Of a stretch of DNA of 64,000 nt, positions 21,465-33,134 are shown one piece after another. A program made the position numbers and the translations under genes. Position 1 is the first letter of the stretch. Each line of letters begins with the position of its first letter. This DNA is from Salvia splendens (taxonomy: Eukaryota > Streptophyta > Magnoliopsida > Lamiales > Lamiaceae), in contig NC_056037.1 in NCBI RefSeq assembly GCF_004379255.2, positions 496,001-560,000 on the forward strand. The letters are read 5' to 3'. The notes below the pieces were generated by a model. That model did no database searches. It saw only the letters and a list, made by a program, of their open reading frames with translations, and was not told the origin of the DNA.

Positions 21465-23536
21465 GGCCATCCACAATAGGAATAGCCCAGCAATAGCCCA
21501 GCCATAGCCTAGCCACAAACTCCTCCTGCCACATCATCAACACCAAAAATCCTCCTGCCACATCATAAATAGCTCAGTCATAGCCTAGCCACATCATAAA
21601 TAGCTCAGCCACATCAATAGCCACATCACTAATAACAATTATATAAAAATGAAATAATTAACAATCACACAATATACGGAATTTAATTTACGAGACATAT
21701 ACGAGAAACATTAATAATACTATTAAAATTTTAAAAATTACAATAATTTTAAAAAAGTACAATAATTTAAAAAATTTACAATAATTAACAAAAAAGTACA
21801 ATAATTCACTCCTTTGCTCCGTCGTCGTCTCCTCCGTTGTTGTCGGCACCATCGCCTCCGCCTCCGCCTCCGTCGCCACCATCGCCTCCGCCTCTACTCC
21901 CGGTGGCTTCCCTCCGTGCCGCCTCCAAATCCTCCTGCATGCTCAGGAGCAATGTTTGAAGCAAACTCTTCTCCACGGGGTCCACCGCCGCCCGCCATTT
22001 GGCCATCGTCTTGACCATCTGAGCGCGCGTTTGTTGACGCGCGAAGAATTTGAGATCCGCTGTGGATTGGCCAAGGGTAGATGCCGACTGGACCTCTTGG
22101 GAACCCCCGGCGACCCCCCTCGCCTCCCGTTGAGCCCGCTTGTGCCCAACCGGGTGAGTTCGGCGAGCGAACGAACGAGGGGTCGGGACCTCCTGGGCCG
22201 TCTCGGGGAGGTCGTGGGAACCACCGCTGCTGCCGCTGAAATCACCGGTATAGTTCAGTCGTTGCTTCTTCGGCCAGCCAGCGTCGACACCTACTCGGAA
22301 CTTCTCCGAGTCGTTCAACACAAGATAGCAGTTCCAGTAGGTGAAGCCCTTATACACCCCCTTCAGGGGGAAGGCTTTCTCCGCTATCCTCCTACAGTCT
22401 TCCTCCGTTTGGCCACTGCTCATCATGCGGAGGGTGTTGGTGTACAAGCCCGAAAATCGGGAGACCGCAGCCCTGATTCGGTCCCACCCCTTCCGGCAAT
22501 CCTCCTCGGTCCATCGCCTCCCCTCCGGGCAAAACCTCTGGTAGGCTGCTGCTATCTTGCCCCACAAGTTGACGATCCTCTGGTTGTTCGAAACGAGAGG
22601 ATCGTCGCAAACACTCACCCACGCCTTGGACAGCGCGACGTTCTCCGCGTCCGTCCACCTCCTCCGTACCGAGTTGTCGTCCTCACCCGACTGCGAGGAC
22701 TCGCCGACCCTCTTCCCCTTGCTTTTCTTCTTTGGGGCGCCATGACCCCGCCCTGCGCCCCCCGTTTGAACGGGAGCATCCGGAACACCGAGAAGATCTA
22801 ACCCCAAGTCATTGAAGGAGAAAGTGTCAAATTGGGGCAACGGCTGCGCCTCCGTTGGGGTCGATGTGTGCGACGAACCAGTCGAAAAATCAAAACTAGG
22901 GCGATAGACGTCCCCCGGCGTCCCCTGTGTCGCCTGGGATCCCCCCGTCGTCGACTGCGTCGCCGGTACCCCCCCCCCGGCGTCCCTTGCGTCGCCTATA
23001 CCCCATCGGGCATCATCTGGGCACTGGGTGCCCACCCCGGTATCGCCGGAAACCCCCCCGGCGGACTCCCCCCGGCTGGCATCCCGGGCATTATCTGCTG
23101 CCACAGGTACATGTTGTAGTATGGTGGCATCTGACTCCATCCACTTCCCACGGGGACCGGGGGAGTTTGAGCTTGAGACCCGCTACTCCCTGAAGTAGGC
23201 TCGTTGTTGAGATCCATTTACCGTTGTTGATCTTGTACAGAAATTTAGATAGAGAGAGTACTCGTTAAAACAAGTGGTGCGAATGAAAATGACGTGCAAG
23301 GCGCGTATATATAGTGTTTCGGAAAAAAAAATCGCGCTAGGCGGTGCGCTAGGCGATCCGGACGCTGCAATAGCGCCGAGCGGATCGCCCAGCGCACCGC
23401 CTAGAGCCACGTAACCGCCGAGCGTTAGGCGGTTTTTAATTCCGGAAATGGCTGGGCGGTTGCAATAGATCGCCTAGCGCACCGCCTAGCGCCGGCGCTC
23501 GACTAAGCGGTGCGCTAAGCGCTATTGTGGATGGCC
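21465..23536 (-). mobile_element. PIF/Harbinger element with ORF1 only
   Basis: 2,072 bp, with a 15-bp perfect terminal inverted repeat GGCCATCCACAATAG at both ends and a 3-bp TAA target-site duplication (21462-21464 and 23537-23539). The left subterminal region repeats ATAGCCCAGCC-type units. The right subterminal region is GC-rich with repeats of GCGCTAGGCG type. Inside is a Myb-like ORF1 on the minus strand; there is no room for, or trace of, the transposase ORF2, so it is a non-autonomous derivative. Confidence 0.85.
21806..23217 (-). pseudogene. Harbinger ORF1: Myb/SANT-like DNA-binding protein, broken
   Basis: In PIF/Harbinger elements ORF1 partners the transposase in binding the element ends. 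The N-terminus starts at ATG 23217 (MDLNNEPTSG) and reads to a TAG at 22998-22996. After a run of about ten G (minus strand, near 22970-22980) the downstream sequence is open in another frame to the stop at 21806. The Myb/SANT-like trihelix domain is in the second part (RRRWTDAENVALSKAW, WGKIAAAYQRFCP, RRWTEEDCRKGWDRI). It is followed by a conserved region (GVYKGFTYWNCYLVLNDSEKF) and an acidic Gly/Asp tail. One nonsense codon plus a homopolymer frameshift make it a pseudogene. Similar proteins are often mislabelled glutathione S-transferase T3-like in databases. Confidence 0.82.
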
Positions 23537-23539
23537 TAA

Positions 23540-24416
23540 ACTGCCAAGTGATATGCAACTGCTAAGAAAGTAAGACATAATGCATCATTTTAATTTTTGC
23601 ACTCCTAATTACTATTTTAACTAACAATATCATTCGCAACTACCATACTCGCACGAGTGACAAATTCATTTAAATTAATCATTGCTTATCAATTATTAAT
23701 ACTAGTGGACGGCACTACATGACCATATCATTGTCGTGTAATAATATGTAAAAGTCAAATTTCCAATGTTCAACATTTGGAGATTATCAAATTTAAACTA
23801 CTACTACTATACATCACAATTTAAATAACTGATCCACGAGTAAAGTTCAAAGCCTGCCGTTTAGTATGACTTTGTTTTATCCAATAATATTAAATCACCA
23901 AATCGCAGGCCACGTCCATTAATTTCTATATTTCATCACGTTGAAAAAATCAAATTCAATTATCTATATTTAAAACATTGGAACCACCTTCATGAATATT
24001 GTGGCACTTTGAATTGTTTTTCAATTTTCCAATATAAACACAACTGCGTATAGACTATACAAATTCAGTCTAATACTATGAACTAGTATTATGTTGGTTA
24101 ATAGACATATATATACTCCCAAACACTAGTAACGTGATAAAAGGTCTAATAGAGTACTCCACTATATTATTATTCTTATTATTATTAGGAAATATAGTGC
24201 TTGACCAATTTAGTTACCTTTTACACCACCCAAACAGACAAGTCAAATATAGAGCCATAATTCCATTATCTCGTCTAAGCAAACGCATTCTGTTTTCTTG
24301 TACTCCTCATTGATACACACACCCGCATGTATGTGTGTGTGTTTTGCGCACACATATATACACACAAACATACCTATTGTGAGAGAGAGAGGAAAAAAAA
24401 AGAGAAGTGGTATCAA
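23540..24416. other. intergenic sequence and promoter region of the syringolide-like gene
   Basis: AT-rich. A TATATA at 24355-24360 lies about 60 nt upstream of the next ATG, followed by a GA-rich leader. Short CA/TG repeats precede it at 24315-24345. Confidence 0.45.
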
Positions 24417-25136
24417 ATGGAGAAGGCAGCACCTAATAACAAGAAGCTCAAAAACAAGATTTTGAAGCTTCTTCCAAAGGCGATCTCATTCCAAAACATC
24501 CCCTTCAGCCCGCGCCGAGACACCCGGCCCGATAGGCCCAAAACCCACCACAACAAAGCTTTCTCCGGCCCGATCATCCCGGCCGAGGCCCGTCGCAAGC
24601 TCAGGAGCTTCGAAACGTTCACACACGAGCCGACTTCTCCGAAGGTCACGTGCACGGGCCGGGTCAAGCACAAGGGCAGGATTTCAGAGAAGACGAAGAC
24701 GAAGAAGAAGCAAGTTTCTTTACCCAAAGAGTTCAAGCCCGTTTCTCTCCCACAACCCGCGAAGAAGAAGAAGAAGAAGAAGGCGGGGGTGATAAAGAAG
24801 TTTTTGAGGGGAGAGAGGAAGTGCGTTGAGCCCTCGGATCGGGCCGGGCCGGAGGGTGGAAGCGCGCCGAGCCTGAGCCACATGAGGAAATTCGCGAGCA
24901 GCCGCGACACGTTCGCGAATTTCGATTGGGCGACGGCGGCGCAGATTGCGCCGGAGGATTGCTCCGATGGAGAGAGGGCCTATAGCGACGGCGACTATGA
25001 CGACGACGAGTGCGGAGTACCTTTCTCGGCGCCGATATTGACCGGCGGCGAATTGGAGCCGAAGAAGGAGATTAATTTGTGGAAGAGAAGGACCATGGCT
25101 CGGCCTAGGAGTCTTGAGTTGGACTTGGATGAATAA
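24417..25136 (+). CDS. syringolide-induced protein 14-1-1-like, intronless
   Basis: 239 residues in a single exon. The N-terminus KLKNKILKLLPKAISFQNIPFSPRR matches the conserved start of plant proteins related to syringolide-induced protein 14-1-1 (Arabidopsis At1g76070-type). Their function is not known; the soybean founder was induced by a bacterial elicitor. Very Lys/Arg-rich middle (KTKTKKKQ, a KKKKKKK run, likely nuclear targeting). A conserved FANFDWATAAQIAPEDCSDGE block lies at about 180-200, then an acidic stretch, then a conserved C-terminus LWKRRTMARPRSLELDLDE. I chose the ATG at 24417 rather than the upstream in-frame ATG at 24327, because the earlier codons are low-complexity leader and overlap the TATA box. 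Confidence 0.85.
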   Translation: MEKAAPNNKKLKNKILKLLPKAISFQNIPFSPRRDTRPDRPKTHHNKAFSGPIIPAEARRKLRSFETFTHEPTSPKVTCTGRVKHKGRISEKTKTKKKQVSLPKEFKPVSLPQPAKKKKKKKAGVIKKFLRGERKCVEPSDRAGPEGGSAPSLSHMRKFASSRDTFANFDWATAAQIAPEDCSDGERAYSDGDYDDDECGVPFSAPILTGGELEPKKEINLWKRRTMARPRSLELDLDE

Positions 25137-27858
25137 AGAAAATTAATTAGGATAAATTATGAATTTTGTTTCTTTTTTTTTGATGATAATATTTGATTTT
25201 GTCGTTCGTTGTAGGTTCATTTAAAAGTTTGTAAAATCTTGTTGTACATATGGCTAGAGGAGGGTGGTAACTAATTTACCGTAATAACTAATAACTCTCA
25301 ATTCTGTGTATTAAAATTATCAACACAAAAATATAATTATATCAATACAACTTGTAAATTTAAATATCAATACAAAGACATACGTTTATTAACACAAAAA
25401 AATTGATAAATTTAGTTATTAGTTATTACTGTAAAAAGTTAGTATTTGATCACATACCTATGACTAGATGTATATTTTTGAAACTATACTTTTTTGGTGC
25501 GAACGAGTTTGAGTTTTTTTAACTTGATCATATTCGAAACTATATGTTTTTTTATTAAAGTGAACGAGTTTGAGTTATATTCTCTTTTGTCGGGTTAATT
25601 GTCAAGTAATGAATTTTCATCTATTTTTAAGATTTAACATGTTATTTAAAAAAGTTGTGAATAATATAATTATCCTTCAATTTATTGTAAAGTATATAGC
25701 GTCATCCTCTATTATTTCCCGATCATTGAAATATCGATGTTTATTTGTGACATATCAACTTTTCAGTAGTTGGAAAAGTTTAGGAGGATGATGTGTGCTG
25801 TGAATTTACATATGGTGACATATAGCACCGTTCAAATCGGTATTGGATCTATAAGATTGAGAAATCAACAAGTATAAAATTCATTAAAAATATTAATGAT
25901 CTAAATATTTGAAAAAATAAATGAGAAATATACATTCTCAATAAAGTAATAAAGCATGGAATAGTCAATCTAAAAGGTATAATAGTAATTACTTAAACAA
26001 ATTACATTTAGTTATTACTACTCCATAATATTTATTGAAACAAATTATATTTAGTTATATATGTAATATAACATCAAATAGGGAGTATATATAGTACAAC
26101 TTGTCTCCACGTTACCGATCTCATTCTAGTTTACTAGTATCATATCTCTTCATAAATATTCTCCAACAACGATAGGTTTGGAAGGAAATCTAAAAGCAAT
26201 GCCTAAATAGTGATCCTTTTTTCCTTCATCCCTTCTCATTCCAATCTCTAGCTAGATAATTACTATATCTAAATCAGGACTTTTCTTCCACCGCTCATCC
26301 CAATCTCTAGCTAAAGTATCTTCGATTGGCTGCAATATCTAAATCGTGTTTCTTTTTCACTTTTCTCTCTTCTCTTCTAATCTCTATTGAGAGCATCTTT
26401 TCAACCTTTTCCTCTCGTATTCAACGATTGACAATTTTTATATCTCAATTATGTTTTTTTTCACTTTTATCTCGTGTCATCGCAATCTCTTACATGAATG
26501 ATTCTTACTAGTCTTGATGAAATGTCTAAATATTTAAATTTACTAATCTAAACTTTATGTAAATGGTAGTAACTCCCTCCATTTCACTTTAATAGGGACG
26601 TTTCCATTTTCTGCACGCGTTTCTTCAAGACGAGTGTAGGAAATGAACTCCCTCTATTAACATGGAACGGAGGAAGTACTATTAAGTTTTTTTTTTCTTA
26701 TTAAAGATTATTAATAATAGTTTTTATCTATTTTTGTAATGTCTCAACATCCTATTCTACTAATTGAAGGAAAAACTTACCGGCTGAGTTAGGCCATTTA
26801 GTGAGTTTAAGGGAGTAAATTTTATGCATTAGTTGTTGATTACCCGTGCTTATGTGGCCGACACGTTTACGAGAAAACATGCTAAGAAATCAATCATTCT
26901 TTTTGCGAAATTATTGGGTAATTTAGTGAAGATTCGGGTGGCAATCATGAAGTTATTTTGGATAATTATCAAACTAAACACGCAATTTTCAACATTATGA
27001 TTAATATTATCGTATACAGTTTCTTGGGTCATCATTTCTACCAACTGCCGTTTTCTCAATAAAAATTTCTCACAATCAAGAGATTGTTTTCAATTTCGGT
27101 ATATTCTTTTTTTACTTTTTACCGTATACTAACTTTTATTCATAGAAATAAAATTACTCTTATTAAATTGAGGATTGCGTATGTGTAAATAAGAGATGAA
27201 TAATTTTAACTAAAAACAAATTAGGCTACGAATTGGAGTCACAATGGAGATATCCTTGAATCAAATTCCCTAATCTATAGTACTTATTATTTTTGTGTTA
27301 TATGATCAATTGATGGCAAAATTATGGAATTCAATTAAATTTTGGACTAGTCCACAACTTTTTAAAACTCTTTGAAAATTTGTGAAATTTTAATTTGTAT
27401 TTAATATAATTACCACAGCTAAGTTAAACAGTCTAATTTATTCATTTAATTATAAAAATATCGGCAATATATATTACATGGAAAAAATTCCAATATTTCA
27501 ACAATACATCATATGTTGGCCTTGGGTATCGAATTTTTCGTTTTGGAAGAATAATTGTGAACTAGTCCAAAATTCATGTTTCATCGACTGATTTTTAAAG
27601 TTGTTTGATGCAACAGAATTCCATTAATTTCAAGATTAGCCCAAAAAATACTTATACTCCAAATTATAGAATCTCCAGCTATATATAAGCAAGACTAGCA
27701 AAATAAATTTACATAATCCGATAAAATAAATGTGTAATAAGTGCAGAGGCACAGCAGCATGATCATGATCATAATCATCATCTCATGCATAGAGTTCAAA
27801 TACAAAAATGAGATGATTCAAATAAGCATTAATTTCCGGAGGCAGGATACGACGTCGT
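25137..27858. other. intergenic AT-rich sequence
   Basis: The 3' UTR of the syringolide-like gene occupies roughly the first 120 bp. The region is otherwise AT-rich with scattered short open frames of no recognisable family. One MITE at 26568-26681 is listed separately. The right end, from about 27700, is the likely 3' UTR of the plastocyanin gene. Confidence 0.45.
26568..26681. mobile_element. short CTCCCTCC-type MITE
   Basis: About 114 bp flanked by AGTAACTCCCTCCATTTCA and the reverse complement AGTACTTCCTCCGTTCCA. An internal GAACTCCCTCTATTAA copy near 26645 suggests a compressed or rearranged element. Confidence 0.5.
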
Positions 27859-28359
27859 CTATTTAACGGTGACCTTTCCGGCCATGCCGGCCCCTTGGTG
27901 AGGAGCGCAGTAGAAGGAGTAAGTCCCCGGCGCCGTGAGCGTGACGGAGTACGTCTCCCCCTTGGCGTTGAGGAGGTCCTCCTCCGGCATCGAGATCTTC
28001 GACGCGTCGACTCCGGCGGGGATCTCGTCCTCGTCAAACACCACGTTGTGCGGGAACCCGGCGTTGTTCTTGAACACGATCTTCTCCCCCGCCGCGACCT
28101 CGAAGTCCTGCGGGATGAACACCAGCCCCCCGTCGTCGCTCCCGAGGGTCACCTCCAGGGCGAGAGCGTTGCTCGCCACGATGGCGGTGGCGGCCGTGGC
28201 TGCCACCGCCAGGCCGAAGTCCTTGAGGGACGCCCGCACGGACGCCCTGGGGGCGGCCATGCGGACCGAGACGGGCTTGGCGGAGGTGGAAGAAGAGGCG
28301 GCGGACTTCAAGCCGGTGAAGGATGGGATGGAGACGGCGGCGGAGGTGATGGCGGCCAT
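27859..28359 (-). CDS. plastocyanin, chloroplast precursor
   Basis: Copper protein that carries electrons from cytochrome f to P700 in the thylakoid lumen. 166 residues, no intron. A bipartite transit peptide of 67 residues comprises a Ser/Thr/Ala-rich stroma-targeting part and a hydrophobic lumen-targeting segment ([20 protein letters not shown]). The mature protein has 99 residues, the standard length, starting [10 protein letters not shown]. The four copper ligands are in place in mature numbering: His37, Cys84, His87, Met92 (motifs PHNVVFDED and [10 protein letters not shown]). I chose the ATG at 28359 ([10 protein letters not shown]) over the in-frame upstream ATG at 28392, because it gives the typical transit-peptide start. 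High GC at third positions stands out against the surroundings, as in many photosynthesis genes. Confidence 0.97.
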   Translation of the reverse strand: MAAITSAAVSIPSFTGLKSAASSSTSAKPVSVRMAAPRASVRASLKDFGLAVAATAATAIVASNALALEVTLGSDDGGLVFIPQDFEVAAGEKIVFKNNAGFPHNVVFDEDEIPAGVDASKISMPEEDLLNAKGETYSVTLTAPGTYSFYCAPHQGAGMAGKVTVK

Positions 28360-28467
28360 TGTTTTTTGTTGGTGTTGGTGGTGGGAAATCAAGTAATACG
28401 ATGGAGATGAAGTTGGGATTAAATATTTGGTGGACTTTTAGAGTGTATGGTGTGTTTTTGTGGATGA

Positions 28468-28473
28468 GATAAG
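28468..28473 (+). promoter_or_regulatory. I-box-like GATAAG upstream of plastocyanin
   Basis: GATAAG, the core of the light-response I-box, lies about 110 bp upstream of the plastocyanin ATG. A second GATAA in opposite orientation and a CCAAT motif are close by (28500-28512). A TATA-like AATATTTAA lies at 28419-28430. Function is inferred from motif and position only. Confidence 0.4.
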
Positions 28474-28539
28474 GAATGTATGGTTGGAGAAATGGGGATT
28501 TATCTCATTGGGTCCTTTGGATAATAGTACTATCCAATA

Positions 28540-30067
28540 TCATGAGATGTGAGGTGTGAAATAAACGAATTAAATCGAAGAGGATATGAGATGTGGTTTT
28601 CATCTATTGCACTACTTCCTAGCTTGCTACAGGTGGATTTTATTTAGAGATTTCAGCTATCAAATAACGAGTAAAGATTATTTGAATAATAGTAGTACAT
28701 CATAAATGACTGATGACATTTAATAATGTCACATGTACATCGACAACACATTTTCGTGTGTGCTAGTATAAAAGACTTGTGGCATACCCACGATTTATCT
28801 AATTAAATTAAGAGTAATTGCCAAAAACAAAATCATACTCTTACATTTTGTTTGAATTCTAGTCTAACCAACAATTTCTAAAACCAGTCAAAAAAGTAAA
28901 ATTTTTATTTATCCATCCCAAAATGAATTTTTTGGGTGAATAATTTCTACTCATATACACACTGATTACATTGTTATATTTAGACACAATTTAAATAACG
29001 ATAAAACAAACATTTCAAAAGAGTGTGAAAATAGCCCGAAAGTGAAAACGAGCCCAAATATGATAAACCGAGTCTTACAGGAAGTAGAAGTGGAAATAGG
29101 CTCCATTTGGTAAATAAAAGTAAATTTTAAGTAGAAGCAATACCTCAGAAAGAAAAGAATATAGAAGTGATGGAAAGAAGTATAGTAGAAGGAAATTGAA
29201 ACAATAGAAGAAATATATAGGGGATTAAGCAATAGATTTTTCAAGTACAAACGGGCAAAGGTGTAGTACTTAGTGGTACAACACAAATACAACATTGTGG
29301 TTTTGGCAAAAGAGTCGTACAATTCGAACAAGGACAACGTTTATTGAGAAATCGTAGTAACAATATATTATTCCCTAATAATTTCTATTTATCTTAATTA
29401 TAATTAATGAACCAATTGCAAACGTGGGCAGTTCAAGGTTTTGTATAAATATATTACGAAAATTAACTTTTGGTTGATGGTTCCTCGTAAATTTATAAGT
29501 TACTCCATATATGTAGTGTTAAGGGCATTAACAACTACGTTCGTGCTTATCCGTCAGCCAACATCGTGCCGCGTACAGAGCACGTCGATTTCCCATTCCA
29601 TTGTGACCCATATTTATGTTTCAACAAATAGCAAATTGCTAGAAAAAACCATAAAGTCCAGCCAAATTTTTGTTCGTCCCGCAACTTCAAAACGACATTA
29701 TTTAATTGAAAAACACCAACAATATAGAGGTAATTTGATTTTTTTTTCTTGTGAAAAAACCTAACTTCATGACTTTTGCAGCTCATTTTTTTAAAGTTGC
29801 GGGACTCTAAGATTTGACCAAAACTCATGGTTATTCCCAAATTGTCTTTCAACAAAACCCCAGACATTATTTATGTGAAGAATAGAATGATGCAATACCT
29901 AAACTGGGAACTGGAGAAACCCAAGTATATTGATATATGTCGAACACTAATCTTTACACAGGTATGCTATTTATTGTGGCAACACCAAGATCACATTATC
30001 ACTATCTACAAACACTATGTAACAGTAATAGAATGTCGAACAAAGTTGAGTATACAAGTCACACCTC
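28540..30067. other. intergenic sequence
   Basis: AT-rich; no supported gene on either strand. The right end, from about 29900, may be the 3' UTR of the DNL zinc-finger gene. Confidence 0.4.
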
Positions 30068-31324
30068 TCATATGCCCGGAAAGATATCATCGCCCTTGTC
30101 CTCGTCAAAGAAATTGAAGCTCGTGCCATCGTTCACGTTTGGATTGAAGCTTGGATCCACATAGCACTTCATCTCGTGGAAAAGATTCAAATTGTCCACC
30201 AGCTTATGGAATAGATTGCATCCACAACACTATATCCACAAACAAGAACAAGTGAACAACACCATATAAGTGCACTTTCACCCAGTGAATCAACACCGGT
30301 ATTGCCTAAAACCTATTGGTTAAAAAAGGTATAACCTTCCAACTATCAAGGATACTATACTACTAGTTACCATGTACAAGTGCTTGAATTGTAGATAGGT
30401 TTTGTGAGTATGGAGTCTGAAAGAAAGTGAATAGATCTAGGACCACAATTTAGACTTTCGCATAGTTTATATTTAGGTCCAACTCATTCATATTATGGAT
30501 AGGATTATAGTTCGCCCTCTCTCACTGTAAATTGAATCCTAAAATATGGAGTATAGTGAAATCGTAGGCTTCACATCACCCCAATGTAGATACCATACCT
30601 ATCGTATCGAACTAGGTAAAAAATTCTTATGCTTATTTCGATTATGTTCATGATTAACTTCTCCAAGATAATAGTGCTAGAAAATGGCAGCTCATTTGGT
30701 GCACCAACAAATTGGGAATTTTACAATTGCACCAAAAAACTTGAAGTTTGGTTAAATTCTGCCAATCGGGATAAGTTAAACTACCAAATTCTTTGCCCGG
30801 AAACAGTTGTAAATAAATTTAAACTTCATAGTTTTGTCGGCTAATTATCTAAGCTTTGGAGCAAAGCAGAATTTAACCAAAAAATTCATAATTTTTCGGG
30901 AATTTGCGATAAAAATACCTGAACGAAAACGGTGCCGTCGGTATAGGCATGTGGGTTGATCGCCCGGGTTGTGCGCTGGCCGCAGACGTTGCACGTGAAG
31001 GCCACGCGCATCCGCCGCCGCGGCGATTTAGTGAAGAGTGACCACGGGAAAGTGGACACACGTTCCATTCCCGAATCAAGGTCGGACCCGGCCGGCGACG
31101 ACGGGCCTTCCATACCCGACCCGGTCGTCCATCCCCTCACGTTGGCCGCGCTCAGAACCAGCCCCATCGCCGCATCCTACAAATCCCCAAATTCGAGATT
31201 GATGAAATTTGCAGCTCAACTGTTCGACCAAATTACTGACCCAACTATTTCAACTTGAGATAACGAATCTTACCTCCGAAAGCGTATGATTTCTGAGGAT
31301 TGGGACGAGCTTGAGATCGGGATC

Positions 31325-31358
<34 letters not shown>

Positions 31359-31429
31359 CTGCTGCTGTTTCTATCATCTACGGAATAAACAACATCACAA
31401 TAAGATCAGAAAAATCCGATGGTGGAAGA

Positions 31430-31499
<70 letters not shown>

Positions 31500-31621
31500 T
31501 GCTGACTTTTGGCTGAGGTGGAGAAGCGCAGAGCACGCCGGGAAGAAGGGTCTCTGAATTTATCGGGGGGAAACATCGCCAGCGATACGGCGGCGGCGGG
31601 TGTGGTGGTGAGGGCCTCCAT
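30068..31621 (-). CDS. DNL-type zinc-finger protein (HEP1/TIM15-like), 4 exons
   Basis: DNL zinc-finger proteins escort organellar Hsp70 chaperones and keep them soluble. Exons on the minus strand are 31621-31507, 31377-31274, 31176-30919 and 30229-30068; the total of 639 nt gives 212 residues. The zinc ligands are Cys135 and Cys138 (TCNVCGQRTTRAINPHAY) and Cys160 and Cys163 (CCGCNLFHKLVDNL), separated as in the family. The first 70 residues are Ala/Ser/Thr-rich, consistent with an organelle transit peptide, probably plastid. Exon 2 encodes an Asn-Gly repeat from a GCCGTT hexanucleotide repeat. The C-terminus is acidic (FFDEDKGDDIFPGI). The exon 1 donor (AAAA|GTCAGC) is the least certain junction; intron 1 is short and almost filled by a GA/CT microsatellite. 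Confidence 0.88.
31435..31494. repeat. (GA)n microsatellite in intron 1 of the DNL gene
   Basis: About 60 bp of uninterrupted GA repeats (CT on the gene's strand), close to the predicted donor at 31506. Open frames crossing it are repeat artefacts. Confidence 0.95.
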
Positions 31622-33040
31622 TTCTGATTAATTTTATGCGTGATTGAGTGTAGAACGCTTTTTAATTTGGGAAGGGAAGTAGGAGTATGTGATGGAGAGA
31701 TCGAAGATTGAAAAGCTGAATTAGATTGGGTTTGTGAGTAGGTGGTTGATCGCCGCTTTGATCGGAGAATGAAGCTGATTTTTTGAGAGATTTTTTCTAG
31801 GAATTTTGGAATACTGCTGTTCTGATAGGAACAAGAATACTGGTTCTGATGTTGGGCTTAATTTGGGCCCAATTTAGTATGTGATTTGGGCCTCGTTTTT
31901 AATAGTAGGTGACTGATAAAACAGTACTAATTGAGATGTCTTGACCATTGACCAATTATTGGAGGGAAATGGTGGCTAAGATAGAGTGGCGATCATATAA
32001 ATTGGATACATTTCAATTTTAGGTTCTTAAATATTGTGAGCTTGGAGGAATATTTTTAATTTTTCAATCGAGAAGATTCATAATGAATGTATTAACTTGC
32101 TAGATATTGTGAGGTTGGAGAATTTTTTTTAATTTTTCGCTCAAGAAGATTCACAACGAATGTATTAAAATGCTAGATGAACGTATCATTAAAGTTCGAA
32201 GACCTTTAACGCTAAAAAATCTACTTTAACTGCTAATTTCATGGTAAATGATTGATATTATGAGTACACAAAGTATATTTCAAGCACACCTCCATTAATA
32301 TCACTCAAGTTTATTTTGTTAAGTTCGAAGTCCTTAAGCGCTAAAAATTCTGCTTGGTCCTTCAACTTTGAAAATCAATCGAAAAGACTATGAAATGTTG
32401 ATTTGTGTGCAAGTGCAATTATCTCATAGCAAAAAAATGGTGGAAGTCGATGACTTATACGTGGATGTCAAAGGTAAATAGTTAAATGATATCGTTTATT
32501 CATAATGAAAATGACGTTGTCGTCTAACAATATGTTACTCATATTTAAAAGACTATGAAATGTTGATTTGTGTGCAATTATTTTATAGCAAGAAAAATGG
32601 TGATAGTCATGACTTATACGTGAATGTCAAAGGTAAATATTAAATGATATCGTTTATTCAAAATGAAAATGAGGTCGTCGTTTAACAAAAACATAATTAG
32701 TTTCACACATAGACGGCGATTCATAAATCATAGTAATTCATATAATTAGTTTTACAAAAACATAACATTCATTTTATTTTATTGTTTGTTCATTCACTAA
32801 CAAATACTAGTAAAGTATTTAATAAAAATATAGAGAATCAAACTTGAATTTAATGCACCTGTCCCACTCTTCACTCCTACCTCTTCTTAAATGCCCATAT
32901 TTCCTCCCATTTCAACTCCACCGTTATGTTCTCACTCTCCATATATATCTATATATCTCTCAACATTCTCTGTTCATCATCCTATATACCGCAAATATTA
33001 GAGATAGTGTGTGTTTCTGTGTGTGAGAGATGTTGAAATA
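31622..33040. other. intergenic sequence with local duplications
   Basis: Two direct duplications are visible. A roughly 75-bp unit (AGAAGATTCA...AATGTATTAA) repeats at about 32065-32100 and 32142-32180. A roughly 150-bp unit (starting GACTATGAAATGTTGATTTGTGTGC) repeats at about 32387-32530 and 32551-32690. The right end, from about 32930, is the likely promoter of the MIR171 gene, with TATATATC motifs at 32941-32960. Confidence 0.5.
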
Positions 33041-33134
33041 GTCACTATGATGTTGGCTCGGCTCACTCAGAAATGACATTATATTCATCGTGACATTCAA
33101 CCTTTCTGATTGAGCCGTGTCAATATCTTAGTGC
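33041..33134 (+). ncRNA. MIR170/171 microRNA precursor
   Basis: The 3' arm 33107-33127 is a 21-nt sequence (TGATTGAGCCGTGTCAATAT plus C) that I recognise as identical to ath-miR170, a miR171-family member. The 5' arm 33051-33071 (TGTTGGCTCGGCTCACTCAG plus A) is its star. I paired them base by base: 17 of 19 positions pair (two are G-U) with mismatches only at star positions 8 and 16, leaving 2-nt 3' overhangs as Dicer-like cleavage requires. The lower stem continues (CACTA with TAGTG). The loop is 35 nt. miR171 cleaves mRNAs of HAM-type GRAS regulators (SCL6/22/27), controlling shoot meristem and branching. It lies alone in AT-rich DNA, with a TATA-like motif about 95 bp upstream. Confidence 0.96.

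Noticed and set aside
21956..22801. 281-codon open frame on the plus strand
   Set aside because: It is the antisense shadow of the GC-rich Harbinger ORF1, whose Myb-like domain reads on the minus strand; the plus-strand product matches no family.
27895..28410. Two plus-strand open frames of 150-170 codons
   Set aside because: Shadows of the plastocyanin gene, caused by its high GC third positions.
31286..31621. Open frames running through the GA microsatellite
   Set aside because: Ser-Leu or Arg-Glu runs from the dinucleotide repeat; the DNL gene model splices this stretch out.
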